This document shows positions 1 to 9,466 of a DNA stretch of 64,000 bases, piece after piece. Position numbers and translations under genes: made by a program. Source of the DNA: Alopecurus myosuroides. Its lineage: Eukaryota > Streptophyta > Magnoliopsida > Poales > Poaceae. The notes under the pieces are model-generated. The model was not told the DNA's origin. It was given only the letters and a program-made list of their open reading frames with translations, and made no database searches. Location: positions 293,556,660-293,620,659 of the forward strand of contig CM054060.1 of NCBI GenBank assembly GCA_028641055.1, written 5' to 3'. Every line of letters starts with the position of its first letter. Position 1 is the stretch's first letter.

Positions 1-3000
1 CTTCCAGAAATGAGAAGTGAATATGCTTCCACGGTCTGAGCTTATTTCCAATGGAACACCATGAAGAGGAACAAACTTTGTTGTGTAGAGTTCTGCTAAC
101 TGGCTAGCTGAGATTGTCTCTTTGACAGCAAAGAAGTGAGCTACTTTAGTGAGACGATCAATGACAACGAAGATTGCATCGTTGCCCTTCTTGGACTTTG
201 GGAAACCAGTGACGAAGTCCATTTCAATCATGTCCCACTTCCACTCAGGGATTTTCAGAGGTTGGAGAAGACCGGCTGTTTTCTGATGAACTGCCTTAAC
301 ACGTTGACAAACGTCGCATTCAGAAACGTATTGAGCAATTTCACGTTTCATGCTAGGCCACCAATACAGTGTCTTAAGATCCTGGTACATCTTTGTACTT
401 CCAGGATGTATGGAGAGAGGAGTTTCATGAGCCTCCTTGAGAATGATATCTTTGAGACTTTGAATTTGAGGAACTGCAATGCGTCCTTCGAAGAACACAG
501 TTCCCTTGTCATCAATTGAGAAGGACTTGAATTTATCCTTGCCTTCTTTGATGTGCTCTACCATCTTCTTGATTTCAGCATCACGAAGTTGTTCAGCACG
601 AATCTTGTCCTCGAGAGTTGGACTGGTTGTCAAGCTTGCAAGATAGCCTTGAGGAACAAGACCAAGGTTCAGCTTCTGGAATTCTTCATGAAGTGGGGGT
701 TGGCTTTCCATAATCATGAGATTATTGAAATAGGACTTGCGAATGAGAGCATCGGCCATAACATTAGCCTTGCCTGGAGTGTAAGAAATGGTAAGATCGA
801 AGTCTTTGATCTTTTCAATCCATCTCCTTTGCCTGAGGTTTAGATCTGGTTGAGTGAAGATGTATTTCAGACTCTTATGATCGGAAAAGATTTCAGTGCG
901 GTTACCCAACAAGTATTGTCTCCATTTCTTGAGGGCAAACACAACTGCTGCGAGTTCAAGGTCGTGAGTGGGATAATTTTGCTCATGGGTGTTTAACTGA
1001 CGTGAAGCATAAGCCACAACTTGACGTTCTTGCGTAAGAACTGCTCCTAGACCTTGGAGAGAAGCATCACAGAATATCTGGAAAGGTTTGGTAGTATCTG
1101 GACCAACTAGAACTGGTGTAGAAGTGAGTTTAGTCTTGAGGAGATTGAAACTTTCATCACATTGTGGAGACCAAACGAACTTCTTGTCCTTCTTTGTGAG
1201 ATCAGTGAGTGGTTTGGCAATCTTGGAGAAGTTTTGGACGAAACGACGGCAATAGCTAGCCAAGCCAAGAAAACTTCTCACTTGCTTCACCGTCTTAGGA
1301 GGTTTCCAATCAACAATTGCTCTAACCTTTTCTGGGTCAATGGCTATGCCCTTGGCAGAGATGATATGACCAAGGTAGGCAACTTCTAAAATCCAGAACT
1401 CACATTTGGAGTATTTGGCATAGAGACGATGCTCGCGGAGTTTCATGAGAGTGAGACGAAGATGTTCTTCATGTTCTTCCTCGGATTTGGAGTAGACAAG
1501 AATATCATCAAGATATACCACAACGAACTTGTCGAGGTATTCATGGAAGACAGAATTCATGAGTCGAGAGAAGGTCGCCGGTGCATTGGTGAGACCAAAG
1601 GACATGACGGTGTATTCATATAGACCGTAGCGAGTGGTGAAAGTTGTCTTTGGAATATCTTCCTTTCTGATCTTTATTTGATGGTAACCCATCCTCAAGT
1701 CCAACTTGGAGAAAATTGAGGCTCCAGCAAGTTGATCAAAAAGATCATCGATACGAGGAATTGGATACTTGTTCTTGATGGTTTTCTCGTTAAGAGGACG
1801 ATAGTCAACAACGAGTCTCTTTGTTTGATCCTTCTTTGCAACGAACAGAGTTGGGCAACCCCAAGCCGAGGAACTAGGTTGAATGTAACCTTTCTCCATG
1901 TACATATCGATTTTATCCTTCAATAACTTCAGTTCAGGAGGAGCTATCTTGTATGGATGCTTAGAGATTGGAGCAGTACCTGGTTCAAGCTCGATCACGA
2001 ACTCAACTGCTTTGTCCGGAGGCATTCCTGGCAATTCTTCTGGAAAGACGTCAGGGAATTCGCAAACCACCGGAACATTTTCGAGTAGAGGTAGAGGTTT
2101 TGCATCGAGTGTGTATATCTGGATGGAACTTGATTCATTTGGAGAATAGACTATCTGGCCAGAAGGGTGGAAGAGAGTTATTGACTTTTGAGCACAGTCA
2201 ATTTTTTCTTTATTGGCCTTCAACCAATCCATACCAAGGATGACATCAATGTCAGAACTGCCAAGTAGTATGAGAGAAGCAAGAAATATGTGGCCTCCAA
2301 TTAGAATTTGATTTCTGTGACTGATTTTAGAAGTTTGCATAGTTGCTCCAGGAGAGTTTACTACTAGCGGGGAACCCAAACCAACAAAGGGGAGTTTAAT
2401 TGTTGTCGCAAAGATCTTTGACACAAACGAATGTGATGCTCCGGTATCAAACAACACTTTAGCTGGATTAGAGTTTACGGGGAATGTACCGAGCACGACG
2501 TCAGTAGCTTCCTCGGCTTTGTCAACCTTGACGTGGTTCACCCTTGCGGTCCTCCCGACAGGCCTGTTGTTGGAGTTGAAGGCCTTATGCGGGGGAGCGC
2601 GCACCATTGCCTGGTTGGTGTTGGGGCGAGGTGGTGGTGGAGGTAGCAACCTCTGAGTGCACTTGTCAGCGTACTGCCCCGTCTGCTTGCACTTGAAGCA
2701 AGTGACGACACGAGGAGGATCTGGCCTTGGCTGCCCCATTGAAAACCTCTGACCATGCATCTGAGCTGGGTTGGGTGGGCGGGGAGCGAAGCCTGGAGAA
2801 GCTTGGGCATATGGAGCCCGAGTGACAGCACCATTTGGCACCCAGATGCGGCGCTTCTGCGTAGGGGTGTTCATATTGGAGGAGGAACCACCCTCACGCG
2901 AGTGCTTGCGAGACTCCTCGAACGCTTTGCGCCCATTCTCTTCATTGAGCGCGGTGTTCACGAGCTCCTCGAAGTCTTTGGTCTTGACATTGGTAAGGGC

Positions 3001-3041
3001 ATATTTGAGTTCCGGGTCAAAACCTCTACGGACCTTGCCAT
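1..3041 (-). CDS. gag-pol: Gag C-terminus and Pol polyprotein, Ty3/gypsy (partial, open at window edge)
   Basis: One frame (codon starts divisible by 3) is open from about 3041 to base 1, over 1,000 codons without a stop. Domains in order: the end of Gag with a zinc knuckle (2700-2659, [14 protein letters not shown], in which the usual zinc-binding His is Gln); an aspartic protease with DTGAS near 2440; reverse transcriptase with LDLRMGYHQ and the catalytic YLDDI (1515-1501); RNase H with a FCDAS start near 1070 and SDHKSL near 880; an integrase HHCC zinc finger (His near 405, CDVC near 320); then the integrase core with its first Asp in EMDFVTG (~215) and second in SSDRGS (~30). The catalytic Glu is beyond the edge. 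The product would be cleaved into enzymes that reverse-transcribe and integrate the element. It is separated from the gag start by a single frameshift near 3041. Confidence 0.93.
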
Positions 3042-3584
3042 CTTCTTAGCCTCAGTGGACACCTCGTCTCCAGCGTATCGAGCGAGGCGATTGAACTCAT
3101 TCTGATAGCCGATGACGTCCAGTTTGCCTTGCTTTAGAGAGCAAAACTCTTCACGCATCCTTTCCATGAGACCATCTGGGATGTGGTGCTTCAGGAAGGC
3201 ATCCTTGAAACAACCCCAGGTGATAGGAATGCCAGCTCTCATAGCCTGGTAGTTTTCCCACCACGAAGCTGCCTGACCCTTCAACAGATAGGAGGCATAG
3301 TTGACTTTGTCCTCTTCAGCTACATGTGCAATCTCCAGAGCCCTGGCTATGTCACGGATCCAGTCATCAGCGTCCAGAGGCTCGCGTGTGGCCACGAAAG
3401 CTTTTGGGCCCAGACTGAGGAAGTCCTTGATGCTGACCCGTGGAGCAGTCTGGTGGATGTGCTGATTAGTCTGAAACTGGGCCATCTGTGCCATCACTTG
3501 GGTCATCTGAGTCAACAGCTCCGCAATTGGCGGCGGCTCAGGCGTGTTGTTCCTTGTTGGAGGCATTCCTGAATTGAAATTCAT
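2958..3584 (-). pseudogene. gag: Gag N-terminal half, element A, frameshifted
   Basis: The start is taken as the Met at 3584 (MNFNSGMPPTRNN), because the upstream codons in this frame look like leader. A proline-rich, Gln/Met-rich N-terminus is followed by a Retrotrans_gag domain containing WIRDIARALE, SWWENYQAMR and FNRLARYAGDE, which is the capsid-type protein of plant Ty3/gypsy elements. The frame should continue into the zinc knuckle, but near 3041 reading passes into the pol frame and this frame stops at 2958. Frame arithmetic fits loss of one base. A programmed shift is less likely because the switch falls inside the gag domain region, not at the gag/pol boundary. As it stands the copy would give a truncated Gag unless supplied in trans. 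Confidence 0.85.
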
Positions 3585-3773
3585 TTTAGCACAACAATAG
3601 GAAGTGATAGACTTTGCAACCGAAAGAGAGATTATTCCGACGCATGAATAGATAACCAACAGGTACATCATAAGTTCAAATACATCAGAATATCCAACAC
3701 ACCATAAATGGTTCGAATACGAAAGGATAACTAAACATAGCTAGGAATGGATACATCGGTACTCCCATGCTCA

Positions 3774-4589
3774 TCACGCAGGACGGCGTCTAGGAGTACG
3801 GCGAGAGGTACGGTGAGGAGCACGCTCACGAAAGTAAGTAGAACGACGATCCACGTAGATCGGAACTGCTCTGAGAGCGACTCTCGGTGTGGTGAAGTAG
3901 AAAGCGTCGTCTCCCTGTGCTCCAAAGCGGGGAATCCCAGTGTAACCAGGACCAAGGTTGAGGAGTGGACCTCTGATCGGCTCGTAACCTCCAGCATCTG
4001 GCAGATTACGCCCAACTGGCTGCTCGAAACGTGCAAAGCGCTCGTCTCCAACAAAGTCTGTGGTGTAAGTCACCAGACGAGTCAAAGCAAGGTAGAGCTG
4101 CTCCCTGACTGAAGCCAACTCCTGAGATAGTGTGGTGGCAACTGCGTCACTGTGCCTCACAAACTGAGCGGTGGTGTGCAGCCTGGAGCTATCATGCTCG
4201 AAAACATCCAAGTTGTCGTAGAGAGTGAAGTGAGCTCCCCCTGAGGTGATGTAACCACGGGGAATGTGGCGATAGATAGAATCATCAAATCCCCAGTAGT
4301 CAGCACGAAGGACGGTGATACTCACATAAGCTGCCTGCTGCACAGCCATGTCCACTGTGGAACCTACTGCCTCGTAGCGGTGGACTACGCTCCTGCCATC
4401 ATCTGACAGAATGTAGACGATAGCCTGGTAGTAGGTCTGCTCAAACTCTCGCTGTTGCTCGTAGACCTGGTACTCTGGTGCCCAATGGAACCCCAGATAA
4501 GTGACCATGTCTCTCAGCATCTCCGGATAACCGGCAGTGCTCTCGCAACGAGTCATACGAACCACCTGCGGGTAGAACCTGAGATCCAT
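3774..4589 (-). CDS. Extra ORF between primer site and gag of element A (unknown function)
   Basis: This 271-codon ORF lies on the same strand as gag-pol, between the primer site (5039) and the gag start (3584). I use the Met at 4589 (MDLRFYPQVV). The frame is open to a Met at 4718, but those 43 residues look like leader, and TGCAG directly before the chosen ATG could also be a splice acceptor. The protein is rich in Tyr, Asp and Arg, has no membrane segment or signal peptide, and ends in a very basic Arg-rich tail (RRTPRRRPA). I recognise no known domain. It is the longest complete ORF in the window and stays open in a copy whose gag is already broken. Plant retrotransposons with additional ORFs upstream of gag are known, so a family-specific accessory protein is plausible. 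A captured host gene fragment is the alternative. Confidence 0.6.
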   Translation of the reverse strand: MDLRFYPQVVRMTRCESTAGYPEMLRDMVTYLGFHWAPEYQVYEQQREFEQTYYQAIVYILSDDGRSVVHRYEAVGSTVDMAVQQAAYVSITVLRADYWGFDDSIYRHIPRGYITSGGAHFTLYDNLDVFEHDSSRLHTTAQFVRHSDAVATTLSQELASVREQLYLALTRLVTYTTDFVGDERFARFEQPVGRNLPDAGGYEPIRGPLLNLGPGYTGIPRFGAQGDDAFYFTTPRVALRAVPIYVDRRSTYFRERAPHRTSRRTPRRRPA

Positions 4590-5038
4590 CTGCAGATGAT
4601 TTGGGAAGTTTTGATTAGACGTCGGTAGAAGAAACTGAAGTGGAAAGCAACAACAAGGTTTCAACGGACGAAAAGGATGTTGAGAAAAACAGGATATCGA
4701 AGCAACATCGGGAAACACGAGACCAAAAATCCTGAGGTACTACGGAAAACCAATCCGGGCTTCTAGAGGATCAATATCTACTGCTTAAGGAACAGAGATT
4801 CCTATGGTCTAGTAGATATAACCATCCTAGAGAAACCAGGATACGTGAAAACCTAATTTGAAAGTTTAGATGAGAAGGGAAAACAACGTTGCACTTCCTT
4901 ACCAGAAAAAGGGAGGGTGGGTGGGGAAAGAAGAAAAAGAACATAATTCCTACTCTCACGTTTCATTTTTACTATATAGCTACAAAATAGTTTCTAGACT
5001 CAAACTGCGACCAGTAAAAGGGATCCTATAGGCAGACA

Positions 5039-5051
5039 GGCTCTGATACCA
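5039..5051 (-). other. Primer binding site, element A (tRNA-Met type)
   Basis: The minus strand reads TGGTATCAGAGCC, complementary to the 3' end of initiator tRNA-Met. It lies two bases inside the LTR boundary at 5054 and fixes both the orientation and the inner end of the 5' LTR. Confidence 0.93.
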
Positions 5052-5998
5052 TTTGTCGCACCCCGACTTCTATAGGATACTCACCGGGCCGAACTGGATA
5101 GCAGATGCTTGGATTACGGGGCCTAACTGCTCCCGCATCCTCTTACGAGTAGGCCAGCACTTATGTGCGACAACCAAACCCTGCTTATCCATCATCGATG
5201 TAAACTATCCCATAGAGATCAAGATACTACCGTTGACGTACTTCATACCATTCACACATGGTACGTCAACGGCGTTAAACGGAATGATACCACAACATAT
5301 CTCTAAGACACAAAAGATAGAAATAAGTTGCAACTGGCCCTCACTAGGGCAGAGAATAGCAAATACAATCATCCAGAGGACACATGTCCCAACATAACAT
5401 CATTACATCACAGCGGAAACATCCAAAGGTCTGAGTACAGACAAATCCAAATAGGCCTAAGAGGCCGGGAATGAAAAGAAGACGAAGCCCATCCACATAG
5501 TCTCGGATCCTGCCCGGGTCCGCTATCTACTCGTCAACAGTCTCGTCGTACTCCACGTAGTAGCCTCCATGGGGATCCTCGGAATCGTAGTCTGCGGAAA
5601 CCACAGCCCCAAAGGGGTCAGTAGATACAAGTACTGGCAAGCAAGACTCACACTTCACCAACGTGTACCCGGCAACACCAGGTACAAATGCTTTAGGTTC
5701 AACGGAAGAATAGGTGATATAAAAGCTGCAGCGGGCTGCTCTAACCAACTACAGAGATACTACAACTTCCGGCTAACAGAAAGAAGATAAGATCGCGTAT
5801 CGTAACCAACTGAAAGTAACTCCAAGCAAACCCATCCAATGTTACCCCCTTCTAAGGAAGCAACCCAAGGATAACTCACACAGTTGGATTAATGATGATT
5901 CAGGTTATTGTGTCAATAATCCTATTACTAGTCAACTTAGTATTAGTTAGGTGTAAGTTGTTCTGAGTACTTGTTAGCCAGTACTTTCACCAAGTCAA

Positions 5999-6053
5999 CC
6001 ATAACCGCGGAAAACACGGCTTCTCGAGAAGATTTATCCCTGCAGGGGTGCAC
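5999..6053 (-). repeat. Conserved LTR block shared by elements A, B and C
   Basis: The core on the plus strand is CCATAACCGCGGA, then ACACGGCT, a short variable stretch, CCTGCAGGGG and TGCACC. Equivalent blocks lie at 14672-14728 (C), 17059-17114 and 26731-26786 (both LTRs of B), and 54537-54590 and 54748-54800 (A-like fragments). Sequence around the block is not otherwise alignable between the families by eye. It lies in the downstream part of each LTR in sense orientation. Confidence 0.6.
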
Positions 6054-7019
6054 CAATTTGGCCGTACACGTAAGAATATCCCGCCAGACGGGAATCAAAC
6101 CCACCAAGCGAGGCACTCAACACAACTCAACTCTTCTTCGCATCAAGCCCAAAGCACCACGTGTTGTGCGTGCGCGGCTAATCGAGCCCCAAGAAGAAAA
6201 GGGGACCCTCATAGCACTGCAAGACCATGCCGCCCTAAATGCCGACTACAAAAGTTCCACCCTGGCCTCGGGTTCGTACCTGCATATGCGTGCAGCAAAT
6301 GGAAAGCCTGAACTAAGTGCGGCGATTTGGATGAGATGCGAATCGAGTCAAACTGAGGGGGGCGCCCATACACGCTTCCCACATGCGGGTAGTGCGCTCA
6401 TCATGGATGAGTAGACAAGACCCTTTTCCTATTAGGGTCGACACTAGCAGGCCTCAAAACCACGCCGGGCCTCCTGCCGGTGCCTTATCATCAAATTATT
6501 ATTACCCATAGCATTAACAGGTTGATTGTTTAACCATCGAGCCCATAGAACATAAATAAGTAAGGTAAAAGAAGTAACGGACAACAGACTCGAGCAAAAG
6601 CAACCCTAAGCATGCTAGTAGGACTAAGGCAACAAACAATGGTTATAGGTGTGGAGATGAGGCAATATCAGGGTTCGGGATATCATGTGATAGGTTCGGA
6701 GAACAAGCAACGATACATATGGCTAGCAGAATAGACAACGGAAAGTATCGGTAACCAAGGTTGAAAGGAACACGGTGGCTCATGTGAGTGAATACTTGCC
6801 TGCAAACCCAGTAGCCTGGTACTGAGCTAACTCCTCAGAGGGGGTGTCGTAAGTCTCGTCTGGCTCAACATCGTCGTCTAATCGAGAAGAAGCAAACACA
6901 CAATCGAAAAGAGACGAACAATCAATAACAGGGTATAATGCACAATCATGGGATGATGCATGGCAATTAATCGATGCATCAAAATAAACTAATTGACAGG
7001 ATAACATGTTTAAATGGAC

Positions 7020-7045
7020 CCATATGCAATTTGGATTGCATATGG
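7020..7045. repeat. Perfect 10-bp inverted repeat in LTR A
   Basis: CCATATGCAA and TTGCATATGG are separated by six bases. The same position in the A-like fragments (about 55757-55785 and 57935-57962) keeps the palindrome in slightly altered form, so it predates their divergence. Confidence 0.65.
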
Positions 7046-8062
7046 AAAGCCCATGAATTTAATGTGGGATTAAATGATCTACAACTAATTACCATGTGTA
7101 AGTTGCTTAGCATGATGCATGCATGATGAAAACAATAAGGTAACAACATTAGATGCAAGTAGAATGAAATTTACCAAGTGTGGAATTTTATTTAACAAGT
7201 TAAGAATTTTGGCTTCTTAATGATGTTACACAAGCATATGTTGTTTTCATCAAGATTAATTGCTCAAAACAGATAGCAAACTTTATATTTGAAAAGAACA
7301 CAAAATTTTAGGTGGATTACATGTTTCAATTATTGAAAAAAGAATTACAATGATTTAATTATGAATTAAACAAGTTAAACAAGATTTAAATGGTTTTAAT
7401 TCAAGTATGAATTTTAATTGAATTTTATTTGTTCAAAACATTAAACCAAGTTAAAAGGTTATGTTTTTCTGGTTTGAAAACATATTTTACATGTTCAGAA
7501 ATAATTTAATTTGAGCAAGTTATGAATTTAGCAAATTTAAATGATTTAAACAAGGTTTAAATTATTTAAGCAATTTTAATTATTCAAATCATGAAACAAA
7601 AATTTATATTTGGAAAGATGGTTCAAAATGGCATGGAAAACATATTTTATTTATGTTATTTGGATTAAGTATGAATTACTTATGGAATTAACCAAATTTA
7701 AGATGATTTGTTTGAATTTACAATTTGAATGCATTTGAATTATGCAAAACAGAATACAAATGTTATAAACAGGTAGAGAATTAAATTTGGTTCAACAAAC
7801 ATATTTTATTTATATTATTTGGATTTATAAATTAAAAGTTATTAGCAATTTATTTTCAGGGACCAATCTGTAATAAAAAAGGATTTAATTTGAAAAGAAA
7901 AGGCAGAAAACCCTTTGTTACTCCGCAGTGGCTAGCCACTGCCACTGACAGAGGGCCCAACGGCTGCGTGGCAGCACAGGTGGCAACAGAGGCCACTTAC
8001 AGGTGGGCCACGCCTGTCAGTTGCCCAGCGAACAAATATGTTGGGTTTTATTGCGAGCGCCA

Positions 8063-8116
8063 GGGCTCGAACCCGCGAGCGAACGCGTGCGTGCGCGGTG
8101 TGCTACCGCTGCGGTA
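8063..8116 (-). promoter_or_regulatory. tRNA-like RNA polymerase III boxes inside LTR A
   Basis: On the minus strand TACCGCAGCGG (8116-8106) matches the A-box consensus TRGCNNAGYGG at 10 of 11 positions. After 32 bases, GGTTCGAGCCC (8073-8063) matches the B box GGTTCGANYCC fully. Spacing and order are those of a tRNA gene. The surrounding sequence does not fold as a tRNA: the acceptor stem does not pair and one T-stem pair is lost. It is either a decayed tRNA/SINE head or chance in GC-rich DNA. The A-box also lies in a perfect 8-bp inverted repeat, GCTACCGC/GCGGTAGC (8102-8118). Confidence 0.35.
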
Positions 8117-8664
8117 GCGAACGTGTGCTTGTCAGTATACGCGATGCAGGTAAGGTTAGGTTCAGTTTCGAATCTGAACTTTTAACTGACGAACGTTTTC
8201 TGAATCCGTGACAGGGGACACGGTGGCTCACCGACGATCTGCTGCTGCGTTGCGGCCGTGCTTCTGGTGCGCGAGCGTGCTGGTGTGCAGTGGTGTTCGC
8301 GCCAGACCAGAGAGAAAGAGAGGAGGGCGGAGGCACGGCGCTCACCTCCGTTGCAGGTGAGGCAGCGGCTCGGTGCAGGTCGCTGTCGCCGGCGGCAAGG
8401 GAGAGGATGGCGGCGGCGTTGTGGTGACTCCGGGACGTCGAGGGGGTGTTGACGACGACGAGGAAGCTGCGGCGGTTTGATCCCCGCTGTCAGCCAGGGA
8501 GGAGGAGGGTGGCAACGGCGGCAATTCCCATGGCTTCAGACGACGGAGCTCCGGTGAGGGACAGAGGGGTGGCGAAATCCGGCAGAGAGAGAGGAAACGG
8601 CAGCGTCGCGAGGGGGATAGGGTAGACCTAGGGTTAGGGCAGCTCGGGGACCTAGGGGGTAGGT

Positions 8665-8855
8665 CTTATAGGCAGCTACAGGGCGCTCATGGCCGTTGCC
8701 GCGCAACGGCGTCGACGTGGCGGGGCTCGATGCCCTGCCGTACACAGAGAAGAAGAGGGAGGGGGTACGAAGGGGTACCGGGCCGAGGGAGAAGGAAAAG
8801 TGGGCTGGGCCGTGCTGCTTCCCCCCCTCTATGAGCGTTTTTCCTTTTTATATAT
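8665..8855 (-). promoter_or_regulatory. Candidate TATA boxes of LTR A
   Basis: Two TATA-like sites point toward gag-pol. TATATAAAAAGG (8855-8844) lies at the upstream edge of the GC-rich island, and CTATAAG (8671-8665) is followed by CT-rich leader-like sequence. I cannot choose between them without transcript ends. Confidence 0.35.
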
Positions 8856-9466
8856 TGTTTTGTTACTTTTTTTTTGCAGAAATAGAAATAGGAAGAAAAC
8901 TAGGGTTTTTGAGTTAGGAAAATTCTAGGAAAAATTGTGTTGATTATTTATTGTGTCAGCATCCATTTGACAACTTTTGTTTTCCGAAAGTTCAAAATAA
9001 AAGTGCTGTTAGTAATTTGGTTCAAATTTGAATGATTTTGAGATTAAATGGTTTATTGAAAACAAGATTTTAAATAGGGTGAACATATAGTTTAAATGGA
9101 AACAAATGATTATAATTGTTTTGATAATTTTCATAATTTCAAATTGGGTGCTGTTTGTGATTTGATTTGAATTTTGAATGCAAATTGGAATTAAGTGGAT
9201 TATTAAAGAACAAATTAATAGTTGAGCTTTTTATTTTTCATGGAAACAAATGGGAGTTTTTATTTGAACCTTTAATTTGGAAAGTTGTAACATAACAAGT
9301 ATGAACAAAGCATTTGAAATATTGTTTGGATTTCAATTGTGAAAACAAAGGAAAACAGATGGGAACAAAATGAAAACAAATGCAATGAGTATGATGACAT
9401 GATGCAAAACTTTAATTAAACAAGAATCAAACATTCTAGGGGTGTTTTCATACTTGGGATGTTACA

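Larger units (their letters stand above)
1..9466 (-). mobile_element. Ty3/gypsy LTR retrotransposon A (partial; 3' end beyond left edge)
   Basis: Reading on the minus strand from right to left: a 4.4-kb 5' LTR (9466-5054), a tRNA-Met-type primer site (5051-5039), an extra ORF (4589-3774), gag (from 3584) and pol, which is still open at base 1. The order protease, reverse transcriptase, RNase H, integrase is the Ty3/gypsy order. The rest of integrase, any chromodomain and the 3' LTR must lie left of the window. The element is inserted in the left LTR of element C: its right flank begins CTAAGCATCT, and the uninterrupted version of that site is at 15151 in C's other LTR. The expected 5-bp target duplication is therefore CTAAG. 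Apart from one gag frameshift the coding region reads cleanly, so the copy is fairly young. A Tekay/Del-like chromovirus is my best lineage guess, not proven. Confidence 0.93.
5054..9466 (-). repeat. 5' LTR of element A (4,413 bp)
   Basis: On the plus strand it begins TGTCGCACCCCGAC beside the primer site and ends GGGATGTTACA against element C sequence. In sense orientation it is TGTAACATCCC...GTGCGACA. The length rests on these two ends; the partner LTR is outside the window. Most of it is AT-rich, with a GC-rich island at about 7890-8830. ORFs there on both strands overlap one another and I treat them as compositional. It also carries a block shared with the LTRs of B and C (5999-6053), a perfect inverted repeat (7020-7045) and tRNA-promoter-like boxes (8063-8116). 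Three diverged partial copies of the 5860-7400 part lie at 54.5-58.8 kb. Confidence 0.8.

Noticed and set aside
136..2243. Plus-strand ORFs at 136-843, 1162-1926 and 1898-2243
   Set aside because: They lie opposite the continuous minus-strand pol frame with its protease, RT, RNase H and integrase motifs, and are antisense shadows.
2538..2834. Minus-strand ORF of 98 codons
   Set aside because: A different frame of the gag C-terminal/zinc-knuckle region; the true frame carries the Cys motif and continues into pol.
7100..7860. CRISPR-like or satellite array suggested by recurring ATTTAAA/GAATTA motifs
   Set aside because: Low-complexity AT-rich LTR sequence without fixed repeat length or spacers; a plant nuclear sequence.
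8063..8130. A functional tRNA gene on the minus strand
   Set aside because: A and B boxes are present, but acceptor ends do not pair and the D-arm is not canonical; kept only as tRNA-like boxes.
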